64,000 nucleotides of DNA from Anticarsia gemmatalis (taxonomy: Eukaryota > Arthropoda > Insecta > Lepidoptera > Erebidae). The translations under genes and the position numbers were made by a program. Of this stretch, positions 35,626 through 48,246 are shown piece after piece (the first letter of the stretch is position 1; each line of letters begins with the position of its first letter). The stretch is from positions 5,076,194-5,140,193 of the forward strand of contig NC_134773.1 in NCBI RefSeq assembly GCF_050436995.1. The letters are read 5' to 3'. The notes below the pieces were generated by a model that was given only the letters and a program-made list of their open reading frames with translations, was not told where the DNA came from and searched no databases.

Positions 35626-36039
35626 TTTATTTTATTTATAACTAACATGATATTGAAGTTGTCTATAATATTTTATCGTCTAAAACGCACTGTGTATATG
35701 AAAAAGTCAGTTTTAGTTTATTTCCTTTTTAAACCAATAGCTTAGTTTAAAAGAGCTTCATTTGAACTCAAGTCACGAACGAGTTTTTCATTTAAGGAAA
35801 TAAATTGTTTCAACGGTGAAGGAAACGTTAGGAAATTCTTTAGCTTCATAATAATATAGTTTATTTTAAAATAAATATAGTAATTATATTTTTATATCCA
35901 AAAGTTTGGGCAAGGGTATATGTAATACACCCACGTTTCGCCATTAACAATGTTAGTTCCATGTAGTAGGGGGCGAGTTTATTGCCATATACCGTGCACG
36001 TTACCAAACTCTGAACTACGATTGATAAATATTCTAACA

Positions 36040-36350
36040 TAAATTTTAGACCAAAATAGTACTTGGAACCGACCAGGAAATCGAACCCGAAACCTTTGCG
36101 CGGTAGTCGCGTAAACTACCGCGCTACAGAGACAGTTAAAAAAATTGTAAAAAGTATCCTATGTACGTAAACTATATGTAAGACTTAAACATATATTCGG
36201 TTCGGCATTAATCGGTCTTTCTAATATTTTTGCGATCCACAAATAATTGTTTTGTGTCTGGATGTACCTACTTTAATTGTGTCCGTAGTTCGTATGTTTG
36301 TCAAAGTCCCGACACAAGAGCAATTCTTAGTGCGGGAGTTACCTTTTCTA
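36040..36350. mobile_element. Two different SINE fragments side by side
   Basis: 36040-36137 is an inverted tRNA-like head (AATCGAACCCGAAACC, CCGCGCTACAGAGACAG) of a third type. 36220-36350 is the body of the CTCCGTGGCGCAGTGG family. Confidence 0.65.
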
Positions 36351-37324
36351 AAAGAAATAAGTTATATAAAATAAAAGTCAGTTTTCTTGTTCGATAAATA
36401 TTGCCTAACCGAATACGACTGCAAGTGAGAGTTCATTAAAATACATTCAGTGTCCTTTGCGTAGGTAAATGCTTAAACCACTCGGAAAAATATAAATGGT
36501 TGTTATTAAATAAATCGAGAGCTAAAAGGATTTATTCATTAGCTTGATTGTTATTTTATTATTAAGATATTATTGTACCAGTACCGCATTGAGCGTGGTG
36601 GACTCAAGGCCTGACCCCTCCCTCATTACGGGAGGAGACTCTTGCCCAGCAGTGCGGCATTAGTAACTTAGTTATTTAGTATATTTTTGTATGAATTTGA
36701 ATAAAGCGAAATTCAACTAGTTTGTAAATAATAGTAGCTAGTACTTGGGCACTTACCTCTATAGAGAAAAACCGGCCAAATGGGAGTGAGACTCGCGCAC
36801 GAAATTTTCCTTACCAGGTTTTAGTATGGAACAGAAAAACATAAATATAGGTACTTTTATCAATAACATACTATTAAAATGTCAACTGTCTAACTATCAC
36901 GGTTCATGAGATACAGCCTGGAGACAGACAGACAGCAAAGACTTAGTAATGGGTCCCGTTTTACCCTTCAGGAGCGAAAATCTAAAAAGACATAACATTT
37001 GTGTTTATAGATAAAATTAGGATCGGTTCGACTTACGTGAAAAAATGTGCTTTAAACGAATATTTTAAAGATCTTGAGTAAACAAATATTTTAAAGATCT
37101 TTAGTAGTTAAATGTAGGTTTCGTAATTGGCTACTTGTTACTCAAATCATAAGCATGTTATAGAACTAATTTTATACAAAATTCTTGCTTTTTTATCTAA
37201 TTTGAATACTAGTAATAATTGCTACACGTTTTTAAGAAATCATAAGTTTAGTTTAATAATTTTTTTATCAAAAAATAGAGGTTTTTTAAATCTGCTGCCT
37301 TAACTCTATCAAACTTTCTTAGTT

Positions 37325-37500
37325 CCTCTCACCGTGTGGTAAACGCTCAGTATGTTAACGCGTACATTACATAGATGTACGTGCAGTGATATTTGAGCTG
37401 AGCGTCTCCGTGCTTCGAGCACGTTACAAGTCTAACTTGTTAACATAACATGAGTTCAGACAAACACTTCAACTACTTTGACACTAGACCACTAAATCCT
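37325..37500 (-). repeat. AACCTAGTG repeat, TTAACATAACATGAG subfamily
   Basis: CACCGTGTGGTAAACGCTCA, ACATAGATGTACGTGCAGTG, AGTCTAACTTGTTAACATAA. Related copies are 12770-12900, 22170-22345, 44985-45150 and 58918-59185. Confidence 0.75.
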
Positions 37501-37659
37501 ACTAATACGTGGGCCACTACTTATATTTTGAGCCTAACTATGAAAAACGGTAAACGTGTGAGTGAAAACTACTTTATCGTGTTCTCGGGTATTCTTATGC
37601 ATGATCTAGATAGATTTTTATCCGATCGAAATATTTTTTTAATATTTTTTTTTCTTTCC

Positions 37660-38450
37660 CGAAGACCCCTCAAAAACAGGGTGTTTAAAAGCATAACCTG
37701 TTTCTTGAGGCGATGAAAAATCAATGTTCACGGTATTTATTTTTGATGTTTTTGATCTAAATAAAGTCATTTGATGTCAAACTGTAACGGCATTACGAGA
37801 AACTCATTAATTAGTTTTTTTCTTGCACATAATAGCCGGCTGTTTAGCGAGATGCGTTACGGCCGACAGTGTTTTTATTGAGCTCGACCTGTAGGATTTT
37901 GTGATTTTTCCATATTTTAAACCAGTCTTTAGGTAAATTTTTGGTTGTAAATCAATAAGAATTAACCATTCTGCATTTTTCTAAAGGCACTTTTCACCGT
38001 AACAAAGTTTTTATAAAAAATCAAGGACCCATTTGTTACGAAGTGCTTCAAGCGCGAATATTTTTTTCTGGATTTGGTTCATCTTTAAGCTTCCATAAAG
38101 TCGAGTGGTGTTTATTTTTGGGCTCATGCGCATTATATCCTAGATCCCTGTTTTATCACAATTTGATACAAGTATTTTGGAGCCAAACGATGGACTTTTC
38201 AAGCATTTGTTTGCACTAATCGGCGCGAGGACATTATCGAATTGTTGTAAAAAAAAAATTGGTTCATTTAGAAAAAATCTTGTAATCGGAAATGTTGTTC
38301 CCTAATATTTTATATCTAAGAGTGGAAATAATGTTTAGGATTGTGTCATTCTTTTCTTGTATCAGGAAACTAAAATGCATAATAAATTTTCGCACAGCAT
38401 CAATTTTTCCGGAGACAACTGGTGACCTTGGACGACCTTCAGGAATTTCA
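37660..38450 (-). pseudogene. Decayed mariner transposase
   Basis: Read on the minus strand, broken frames give segments colinear with mariner (Tc1/mariner family) transposase: EIPEGRPRSPVVSGKIDAVR at about 38445-38385, then RAD*CKQMLEK at about 38230-38190, AHEPKNKHHSTLWKLKDEPN at about 38132-38070, and FSSPQETGYAFKHPVFEG at about 37720-37665. Several stops and frameshifts are present, for example TAG in place of the Trp codon expected after RAD. It cannot encode active enzyme. It sits in the long CCAP leader intron and is AT-rich. Confidence 0.88.
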
Positions 38451-38792
38451 TTGGTGATGGAAAAATAATCATAATAGAACTCTATTTATTGGCGTTTTAA
38501 ATTTTCAAAGGATCAGACTTTATCACCAAAATAATAAATAAGTCAATATAGACACGACTGTTTCTATAAGTCACGTCGAAAGTCGTAAAAAATATTTGCA
38601 CGAAAATGTTAACATCCTAATGCCATTTTCCCGCACACTTACAATTTTCGATAGACGATATTGAAAATATTTTCAGCACAGATTTCAAAACTTTCTTAGG
38701 AATGTAGTAGTCAAAAAGATTAAACTTTACGATGAAAACGCCAAATGGGGTCTAAAACAATCAGATTCGTCAAGGCTCAAAATATAAATAGT

Positions 38793-39013
38793 GACCTAAG
38801 TATTATAAATGCGAAAGTTTGTGAGTATGTATGGATGTTTGTTACTCTTTCAAGCAAATACTACTCAACCAATTACGACGAAATTTGGTATGTAGGTAGC
38901 TGAAGATCCAGAGTAACACATAGGGTATCTTTTTTATCCCGGAGTTTCCGAGGGATCGGGATTTACACGGGAAAGGTGTCTACGCAGACGAAGTAGCGGG
39001 CGGCCTCTAGTAT
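38793..39013 (+). mobile_element. Helitron-like element, ATGCGAAAG family
   Basis: Near-complete copy ending GGCGGCCTCTAGTA in the CCAP leader intron. It is the best reference for the family's uninterrupted length. Confidence 0.75.
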
Positions 39014-39574
39014 ACGATAAATATATTCGAACGACATATTCCACGTACCGATTCTAAGGGTACTTTAAAACGCTGCATTTGTATTTGTATGTATGTATGT
39101 ATGTTTGTAAGATATTGGAAACACAAGAAGTGCTTGCGCTCTTGCTATTTTCAATTTCAGTTGACAAATATTTATGTAAAATTTTCTCTTCTTTCGTGAA
39201 AAATATTTTGTTGCTTGAAATATAGATTCTGTCGTACAGTTTCAATCACATTGAGAGTGATTGCTCAGCTCTTGTAGGTCGTAGCGTGATGATAGACAGC
39301 TTACAGTATGTGGTCGCAACCTGCGCCGAAACGTTAGACATTTTAAGGTAAAATGCGTGTTCGCGTTAATTCCCGTATTATATTATACCTTAAACCGTAT
39401 CTATTATACATTAAACATGCAACGCGAGAGTTTAAAAGTTAAGCTTACAGTATTTGTAATAGATGTGGCTTTTGTATACAACAATAATTTATCAAATCTG
39501 ACTGATAGTTCCAAAGATAACCAAGTTCAAATAAACTAAAACAGTCGTAGAGGTGGTACTTAACATTTCATCAT

Positions 39575-39870
39575 CATCAGTCTAGTCTTTCTTCCAACTA
39601 TGTTGTAGTCAGCTCCCAGTCTCACCGGATGCAGCTGAATACCAGTATTGTACATGCAGCGACTGTCTATCGGACCTCCACAACACAGTTACCTGGGTTA
39701 TAACACGATACTAAGTAACACTGTGCGTCAGACTTTCAAGCTTCTGACTACTGTCAAAGATCTTTGAAAATGACAGCCGAGTACAATTTAACGTGCATAG
39801 TTCGGTGTGTATAATATGGTCACCCATTCTCGGCGTAGACCTGAGAGATCGATCCGCGCGTCTGTTACTT
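39575..39870 (+). repeat. CCAACTATGTTG dispersed repeat
   Basis: Long copy in the CCAP leader intron with the same internal landmarks, ending GATCGATCCGCGCG. Confidence 0.78.
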
Positions 39871-40092
39871 AGCTCTTATATATTACTATGTACATTGTAC
39901 ATACATTATATCATGTAAAAATGATAAATTATCATGTAGTCTTTTGAAAGGATTTACATTTGTATAAAATTGTTTCATTATAATGCTCCATTACATATTA
40001 TGTAGGTACTGTGTGTGTGTGTGTGTCAGACTAGACAGCAAATATATAAATGTGTGGCACTGATTTCGAAAGATTCCATTTATAAAAGAAAG

Positions 40093-40155
<63 letters not shown>
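40093..40155 (+). repeat. 63-base poly(A) run
   Basis: An uninterrupted A homopolymer after GAAAG, ending one base or so before a minus-strand Helitron. Length may be affected by sequencing error. Confidence 0.9.
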
Positions 40156-40156
<1 letters not shown>

Positions 40157-40157
<1 letters not shown>

Positions 40158-40411
40158 CTAGCTGTCCCGCGCAACTTCGCTTGCGTCATATAAGCGAAAA
40201 TGGGTCAAAATTTTCCCCGTTTTTGTAACATTTTTTACCAGTACTCTGCTCCTATTGGTCGTGGCGTCATGATATATAGCCTATAGCCTTCCTCGATAAA
40301 TGGGCTATCTAACACTGAAAGATTTTTTCAAATCGAACCAGTAGTTCTTGAGATTAGCGCGATCAAACAAACAAACAAACTCTTCAGCTTTATAATGTTA
40401 AGTATAGATAC
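40157..40411 (-). mobile_element. Lep1-like Helitron next to poly(A)
   Basis: Complete inverted copy (ACTAGCTGTCCCGCGCAAC ... CTTTATAATGTTAAGTATAG). Its 3' end touches a 63-base A run. Confidence 0.87.
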
Positions 40412-41236
40412 AATAATTGGGTATTTAAAGATTTTTATTTTCGCGTCATCCATACATATTATCATGCTTGTTATACCCATAAGTAAAGGCAGAGGTGCAT
40501 GAAATATACCATGCTTCGCCATTAACAATGTTAGTCCCATACTATAACGGGTGGCGCCTTTTTTCCATAGGGGTAAGCAGAGACCAAAGAACGTCACTTG
40601 ATACGATCCTTACAAACTTCCCATTAAAATAATAATTTTTTCATCTTAATTATTCACAAACAACATCTTCCTCTGTAAAATATTCCTCGCAAATGCTGAA
40701 CATTATGAATTGTCAACAGAAACGCTGGCTGAATGAAATTATACTGAAAAATTAAAAGTACACGCAACCTTAGATTGAAAAATAATAGTTGCTCGAAGGA
40801 AACTTTTATTATAACTGTTCTCCGCGGTTTTACTTGTTTTATTAACCGACGTTGGAAAGGAGGGAATTTCAAATCGCCTGTAATTTTTCCGTATGAAAAG
40901 GCTAGGGTAAAACGGGACCTTATTACTAAGACTTCACTGTCTGTCTGTCAGCAGGCTGTATCTCATGAACCGTGATAGTTAGACAGTCGATATTTACACA
41001 GATTATGTATTTCTGTTGCCGCTATAACAACAAATACTAAAAATCAGAATATAATATATATGTAATGAGTTAAATTTATAAAAGCCTAGTGGTATAAGCC
41101 TGGGAAGTTTTAAAACTATTCATTACAGACTTTTTAAAGTGTATTTTTATAATGATCACGTTGTTATAACGATGAAGGAAACATCGTGAGCAATGACATG
41201 TCTGACAGTTGTTTAATACAGCTCTTGAAGGATTCA

Positions 41237-41335
41237 CCCCCGGTTTCTGAGTACATTTAGCGGTAGTTTATCTATTCAATAACGTTTTTTATATGAGTTT
41301 CAACGCTATTGAATAGATAAACTACCGCTAAATGG
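41237..41335. mobile_element. Palindromic MITE
   Basis: CCCCCGGTTTCTGAGTACAT to ATAGATAAACTACCGCTAAA. Confidence 0.82.
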
Positions 41336-42666
41336 TCCGTGTCAGAGGGTCAGTCGCGACTATAGTCGCTATTTCAGTCGCTTAGTGACTGTATATGAAT
41401 GACAAAATAAACAATACAATTGTGATAATGAACCCTCGAAATAATACAACTAGGCGCGGCTTTTATTGCATAATAAAAATAATGATATTACTTGTTGCTC
41501 ACATAATATAATTTAGTTTCGCGGTTTCGTCTGCATTTGAAACAGCTTGTTTTCTACAGTACTGTGTTCCTTCTTCTTATCGTATGGTTAGTGGTCATCC
41601 TAGTGTCAAAGTTGTTCAAGCCTAGCCTTTGACGTGGCTTAACGACTGTTATCTTAATTGACAACAACCGGGACCGACTTTTTACGTGCCCTCCGTGACA
41701 CGGAGACGCATAGTTCAAATAACACTATGCGGTCACCCATCTATGGAATGACGGCGCCAAGGTTCGTTTAACTCACAGATCATTTATCGACCGATGAGCG
41801 CAGCTTAGTATTGTTCTAAAAATGTAGCTGTATTAAGCAAGATCTTTGACAGTCGTTAACAGTAGTCAGAAGCTTGAAAGTCTGACAAGCAGTGTTACTT
41901 AGTATCGTGTTATAACGCAGGTAACTGTGTTGTGGAGGTCCGATAGACAGTCACTGCATGTACAATACTGGTATTCAGCTGCATCCGGTGAGACTGGAAG
42001 CTGACTACAACATAGTTGGAAGAAAGACTAGACTGATGACCAAACAGGTCACCGTCAGCTGCATAAGCCGAGTCACTGATGTTATACATTCTGTATGTTG
42101 TATACCTCCGTACCGCGAACCTTGTGTACAAGACTCTCTACTAAGTTGTTACACTGCATCGAGTAGCGAGAAATGAGTTTGACATTTGAAAATATGCATT
42201 TGCGAAAATATAGTATTTTCTGAATAAGTACCGATCAGTTTTTCATACATTTGTAGATTGTTATTTAGTTGTCTTATATGTAGCTGACATTTTAAATCTC
42301 TAACTTGCGTGGGAGGTTTTTCAATGTTTATATTCTCGTTTTTTTACATAAATATGCGTACATTAATCACGTCTTCCCATAGGGGTAGGTAGAGATCAGA
42401 GAACGTCACTTGGCACGATCCTTACAAACTTCCCTTGCTATCACATACATACATGTTGTCATACAGCACCGTCGGTTACGAACACCTGACCTTTTTACAA
42501 GACATCACCAATATGATCTGTGTATATCTTTCTAGAGTGTCCAGCTACTATTTACGTTCACACTGTACATTTTTATTCTTCTCGTAGCAGGCAGACTTTT
42601 GTCTTACTAATAAATGTTGTGTACCTAAGCTCTGATAAGTTGTACAGTGTTTTGTCTTAACTCATA

Positions 42667-42886
42667 TTAGGTCGGAGAAAAAGTCTTTTCGCATTATAGT
42701 ACGTGTGAACTTGTAATAAAATCTCTTTGGGTTCAAGAATCACAAATGAGTACACGGTTCATTAGGTTTCTTTCAATGAGCTCGTGAGGTACCCAAATAT
42801 CGAGCTTTTTTGTGTAGAGAAAAGATTTAATTTTACAAGTTCATTACATACTACCTATAATGCGAAAAGACTTTCCCCGACCTAAT
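42667..42886. mobile_element. Mariner-derived MITE
   Basis: TTAGGTCGGAGAAAAAGTC to CTTTCCCCGACCTAATA, with the same transposase-derived centre on the minus strand. Confidence 0.85.
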
Positions 42887-43654
42887 ATACAGTTTCAAAA
42901 TTGGTTGTTAGTGACAAAACACTGTATAACTAATTATAGCTTACACCACGTTTATTAGTAAGATAGTTACTACAACTAAATAATTAACTAAACGACTTTT
43001 ACAGCGAAACAATAGTTAATTCCAACAAAATGTCTACCTACATGTTTTCTAACCTAAAAATACTCGGAAAATGTAGTCCAACTCAAATAAAACTAGTTGT
43101 AACAAGTTAAATATTTAATTTCTTTCTTAATTGTCGCGAAGCATGTTAAAGTTAACTAGATAATTGATTTTCGCTCCAACTTTACAAGTTGTAGGCCGGC
43201 GGCCATTTTGTGTACTTACAAACTTTTTTCAACTTGTTTTTTTTGTTTTCAACTTTGTTGACATAATTACGACCTTTTTTCTTGTGTCTATACAAAAGTA
43301 TTTTATACTATACTTGCTTATAGCCAGTTGCGCTCACTGGTCGGTAAACAATCTTTGCGTTAAGCAAACCTTGGCGCGGTCATTCCATAGATGCCCTTAT
43401 AAACTCTTATTTGAACTCATCGTCTCTGTGCTACGGAGGGTACGTAAAATGTCGGTCCCGGCTGTTGTCAATTAAGATAACAGTCGTTAAGCCACGTCAA
43501 AAGCCTTTCGGCTTGAACAACTTTGACACTAGGTTGACCACTAACACGTAATATACGATAAGAAGAAGACTAGATACCTTCTTAATTTCGTCCGACCAAT
43601 ATTAGTTTCTTTTCCGGACGCCAAAGGCGCTTCTTCAATATTAAAATATATAAA

Positions 43655-43830
43655 TATTATTGGACAACTCACACACGGTCATTTCATTCCAAACTAAGTA
43701 GAGCTTGTACTATGATAACCAAATAACTAATAAACATACTTATATACTTATATAGATACATTAACATCCAGGCTCAGAACAAATACTCGTGCTCATCACA
43801 CAAAGATTTGTCCCGGGTAGGATTCGAAAA
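43655..43830 (-). mobile_element. Second SINE family
   Basis: ACAACTCACACACGGTCATT to TCACACAAAGATTTGTCCCG; head truncated, in the CCAP leader intron. Confidence 0.78.
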
Positions 43831-44101
43831 TTCGCATTCATTTTCGCAAATTTTCGTTCTAGACCTACTGAAACATGCATTAGCTATAAAAAAGTAATAT
43901 GATTTCTTCAATTCCATTTCCAGAACAAATACATTTAAAACGTAAACATTTAGACATCCTAGTTCACTTTTAAAACCTAGATTCTTAGCGTGCAACACCA
44001 CAGGACGCCTGCACAACGCCGCGGGACGTAATAAGTGTTAAATCTATAACATTCCCTTTATGATGCAATAAGGCTTTTAGATTTCTACACTTTATAAGTT
44101 A

Positions 44102-44355
44102 ACTAGCTGACCCGCGCAACTACGCTTGCGTCACCTAAGAGAATGAGTCAAAATTTTCCCCGTTTTTGTAACATTTTTCATTGCTACGCCGCTCCTAATG
44201 ACCGTAGCGTGATGTTATATAGCCTATAGCCTTCCTCGATAAATAGGCTATCTAACACTGAAATAATTTTTCAAATCGGACCAGTAGTTCCCGAGATTAG
44301 CGCGTTCAAACAAACAAACAAACAAACTCTTCAGCTTTATAATATTAGTATAGAT
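44102..44355 (-). mobile_element. Lep1-like Helitron
   Basis: Complete inverted copy from CTAGCTGACCCGCGCAAC to AATATTAGTATAG in the CCAP leader intron. Confidence 0.87.
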
Positions 44356-45411
44356 ATAAGAAATAATTATCACTTGTTCTAACGGTGAAGGAAAACTTCG
44401 TGATGAAACCTTGTATGATTTGAGAACCTTTTATGAATATAAGTTTAATATATGTATGTATTTTCGTTAACCCAGTCAACTACCCAATCATTAATTTTGG
44501 ATATTACGAAAATATTACAATGACATCTGTATGAAACAGGTCACCGTCAGCTGTATAAGTCGAGTCACTGATGTTATACATTCTGTATGTTGTATACCTC
44601 CGTACCGCGAACCTTGTATACAAGACTCTCTACTGAGTTGTTGGACTATAGTCTTTCTATGTGGTGTTTTTTGTGGCTTTTCTCGATCCAGGGAAATCGA
44701 ACCTGGGATCGTGATCAGCAGTCGTTACCACTACTGCCCAGACCACAAAGACAGTTCTCTATATAATAATAGGTATCTAGTATGATTGTCATTTTTATAC
44801 ATTCCCGCTTGCCGAGTGCAACGTTTTTTTCAGGCTTTGAAATGTAATTTTCATTTTAATTAACATAGACACTCGTGTTATTCTTACTGCAAAGTTTTGT
44901 TAAGACACCTTCTTGAATGTTTAACCTTATTTTCATACCTTAAAAATACTTTGGTATACCTCGAGCCATTTTTTTATTATAGTTAGTGGTGCACCTAGTG
45001 TCAAAGTAGTTGAAGTGTTTGTCTGAACTCATGTTATGTTAACAAGTTAGACTTGTAACGTGCTCGAAGCACGGAGACGCTCAGCTCAAATATCACTTAG
45101 CGGTCTATCTATGGAAATGACTGCTTCAATCATCGCTTAATTAAACGATAGTTTACGTTTTGACTTTGTAATTACTTCAATATAGTCTAAATTACTCAGT
45201 ATTCTACATTTTATTTACCAATACAAATAAATGAAATGAAATCTTTTGTATCGAACTGTAAAGGAAAACATCGTGATTCGTTCTTCAAGGAATGCAAAGA
45301 CCTCTCACTTGGACTTAGTCCAAAACCTCCTTAATTTTGGGAGGGATACCCTTGCCCAGCAGTGGAACATTTTATAACATGAATAATTAATGTATTTTTG
45401 TTTGTCAACAG

Positions 45412-45520
45412 GTCGTCCATCTTGGATTAGCTGTCAAATTTTCCCGCCATGTCAGTGTCACGCGTTTCGTTGTTCCTCGTGATCGCTCTTTTGTACATGC
45501 AATGCTGTTATACAGCCACC
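45412..45520 (+). CDS. CCAP: CCAP exon 2: short leader and signal peptide
   Basis: The acceptor TTTGTCAACAG ends at 45411. ATG is at 45449 and the exon encodes MSVSRVSLFLVIALLYMQCC then YTAT, a typical signal peptide. It ends in phase 0 at GTAAGT. Confidence 0.93.
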
Positions 45521-46941
45521 GTAAGTACCTAATTAAAATAAAATGTTGCTCGTGCAGTTATTGCATCTGATTACAAACTAAGCAGAGCTTGTATTGTAAC
45601 CAAATAACTGATAAACATATACCTACTTGGAAATATATACTTATATAGATACGTTAACAAGCTCAGAACAGATACTCGTGCTCATCACACAAATATTAGT
45701 CTCGGGTGTGATTGGAACCACACGCGGCGCTACGGTTATTGCGGCGAGGTGACCACGTTAACCACTGCGACAAACGCGCAATTTACACTATTTTACGTTT
45801 CAGATCCCAAGAAACTTCGACCCTCGGCTATCAGACGAGATGGTCCTCACTCCTAAGAAGAGGCCGTTCTGCAACGCTTTCACCGGTACGTTAAAAATGT
45901 ATTTTATTATAGGTGGTTTAAGTTGGCACCTTGTAACTGGTCAAGGGTTTGAACCCGAGGCAACACACCTATGACTTTTCCAAGTTATGTGTGTATTGAA
46001 AATAATGATCACTTGTTACAACGGCGAAGGAAAACATCGTGATACAACCTTGCATGCCTGAGAGTTCTTTAGAACAGTTCTCGAAGGTATGCAAAATCCT
46101 AACCCGCACTTAGCCAGCGTGGTGTTTCCTCCCTCATTACGGAAGAGCCCTTGCCTTTCGGCTTCAATTCTTCTCTTTAGCAGTTGACAATAATTTAAAA
46201 TTGCTTATGAACAATCTTTTATTGTTTCAGGTTGCGGCCGCAAAAGGTCTCAGGGTGCGCCCGGAATGCCTTCACAGGATTTGATGAGGCAGAAACAGGT
46301 AAAAAGCCAAAATGTAATACCTTAAACCTTTAAATACTTCATTTTGATTGAAATCGTTTCTTGTGAATCATCACTTTGCTTCATAGTAAAGCAAAGCTCT
46401 CCCCGCGTCTATCCCTATGTCTGTATGTATGTATGCTAAGTCCTTTAAAGCTACATAACGGATTTTTATGCGTTCTTAATAGATAAATTAAAAGTAACTT
46501 TTTGAAAGTATTTTCAGAAGTTTTTGAGTTTATCTCATCATGTTGGCCGAGTCTGTTTAAGCTTTATAAAGATTAATTTTCAGCCGAGGTTATTTAGGTA
46601 CTGAAAAATGTTGTCGTATTAGGACCAAGTCTTCAACTGTAGCTTTTTTGCTAGCTGTTAATTTCATTAGAATAGGTTCAGTAGTTAAGCTTTTAAAGAC
46701 TAACAACCAAATTTTCACATTTGAAACTTTAGTACCTACGGATTTGTAAACATGTACAAAATAGATTTTCTTTTTAATTTTCCAGTATGTTGATGACGAA
46801 ACCCTCGGCTCAATTCTGGACTCCGAAACGGCCATTGAAGAGCTCTCCCGCCAAATTCTTTCCGAAGCAAAACTCTGGGAAGCCATCCAAGAGGCGAGCG
46901 CAGAAATAGCTAGAAGGAAACAAAAAGACATCTCATATTAA
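45449..46941 (+). CDS. CCAP: Crustacean cardioactive peptide precursor
   Basis: This is a neuropeptide precursor. Mature CCAP (PFCNAFTGC-amide, one disulphide) acts through a G-protein-coupled receptor on heart and gut muscle and in ecdysis behaviour. Four coding exons (45449-45520, 45804-45885, 46231-46298, 46786-46941) give 125 residues, the length I recall for moth CCAP precursors. Residues 1-22 or so form a signal peptide. PFCNAFTGC is residues 45-53, preceded by KKR and followed by the amidation glycine and RKR, so processing signals are complete. The third-fourth exon junction falls inside the codon for Gly52 of the hormone. The remaining sequence yields non-amidated associated peptides. 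A likely AATAAA signal lies at 47621. Confidence 0.97.
45560..45785 (-). mobile_element. Second SINE family in CCAP intron
   Basis: CATCTGATTACAAACTAAGC to ACCACTGCGACAAACGCGCA, between CCAP exons 2 and 3, antisense to the gene. Confidence 0.82.
45804..45885 (+). CDS. CCAP: CCAP exon 3: hormone N-terminal part
   Basis: It encodes IPRNFDPRLSDEMVLTPKKR and then PFCNAFT, i.e. the convertase site and most of the hormone. It ends in phase 1 inside the Gly52 codon. Confidence 0.96.
45905..46160 (+). mobile_element. tRNA-headed SINE in CCAP intron
   Basis: Copy lying between CCAP exons 3 and 4 in the sense direction, with the GGCAACACACCTATGACTTT block and a diverged tail. Confidence 0.8.
46231..46298 (+). 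CDS. CCAP: CCAP exon 4: hormone end and RKR site
   Basis: It completes GCGRKR (Gly, Cys, amidation Gly, cleavage site) and continues SQGAPGMPSQDLMRQKQ. Phase 1 in, phase 0 out. Confidence 0.95.
46786..46941 (+). CDS. CCAP: CCAP exon 5: associated peptide, stop
   Basis: It is 52 codons from YVDDETLGSILDSETAIEEL to RRKQKDISY and TAA. It forms the acidic, helical C-terminal peptide of the precursor. Confidence 0.94.
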   Translation, partial: YVDDETLGSILDSETAIEELSRQILSEAKLWEAIQEASAEIARRKQKDISY

Positions 46942-47620
46942 ATCTATAACGACATGACACCGTAGCGTTTCGTAACCGTATGAAATATCTATATAATACG
47001 GTGTATTTCGTATACAATACATACTCTTTATACATAGGCTGTTTTTGGTAGTCGAGTATAATCTGTGCTGTTTTTTTCCCGCCAAATTTTATGTCAGTTT
47101 GACAGTTCTTTAATGAGTTTTGGTCCTGGCATTTTTAAGTTTGTATGAAATATTTATTTATTTTAAAAGAACATAACTAAATATAATTCAGAAACTGACA
47201 GATTTAATATAATTTATTGTTGATCGTTAAGATTTGAAGATCTGTACCAAGTAATGACGATATATTTTAACCCGATATCTACATTTTTCTGATTATGTAC
47301 ATTTAACATCAATATTTCTATACTTTATAAGATATTTTATAAACATTTTGACGAAAGTTACAAATCTATTTGACATTTTGCTGGGTCCAAAATTTTTTTT
47401 CCTTTTTTTTCTAGACCCGCTCAAGTTCTTATTATTGCCATAAAATGGGTTTGATTGTTATTAATATTTATCTTCCTAAAAAAATTGTTTTCTATAAATC
47501 TTTGCTTAATTCCTTCTTTAGACATAAATAAGTTGTTGTGTTTTTATTTATTATAGTTATAAGTAATTGTTTTAATAACTAGGAGGTGACATAGTAATAG
47601 TATTGTTAGATTTTGACGCA

Positions 47621-47626
47621 AATAAA
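47621..47626 (+). terminator. CCAP: Candidate CCAP polyadenylation signal
   Basis: AATAAA lies 680 bases after the CCAP stop codon, in AT-rich sequence with a TGTTTT-like stretch nearby. It is the first canonical hexamer I noticed downstream. Confidence 0.4.
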
Positions 47627-48246
47627 TTTGTGGACATTTAAATGTCCGATTTGAAAAATATTGGTTTTCTTTAATTTCCTTACATCACCAGTCACCACTA
47701 CTATCGATCTTTTTATATTATTATATATATTATATATTCTATATATAATATTACTATCCATTCATAATATCCCTGCTTTGAAGTTTAAACTAATCCGCCA
47801 ATGCCCCCGACCTGTGGCCTTAACACAGTTACCGGTGCTTTGCGCGCGCTAAAAACTAAATTTAAAAAGTTAAAGTTAACCTTACGCAAAAAAAGACGCT
47901 TTTAATGGATTTTGTTTTAGTTTTTAGTTTAATTAAATAGTAATACTTACTGTTCTGTGTTATAAAGAAATTTTAATAATTAAATAAGTGTTAACCAGTA
48001 ATAATTACTATATTGTGTAATAAAGACATTTCATTTAGTGTTTACCTACTGTGGTAATGACGCCATAGTGTTATTGATGATTTGTCATTAGGTAGTGAGT
48101 GTTTGTGTTGTTTTCACGGTGCCTAACACCTACGTTCCATGGATTTGGCGGGAGATTTGTTAAAGCCAGCTAATATACAACACTGAATATAACTTTGTTT
48201 TCGTCGAAATGACGATTACATTAAACACGTAAAATTTTAACATTAT

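Larger units (their letters stand above)
34827..45411 (+). other. CCAP: Proposed CCAP leader intron, repeat-filled
   Basis: If the promoter at 34778 is right, this is a 10.6 kb 5' UTR intron. It has no coding exon that I can support. Contents are SINEs, Helitrons, mariner remnants and the poly(A) run. 34960-35420, 36680-37320 and 42905-43320 are AT-rich with nothing recognised except small fragments. Confidence 0.45.
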
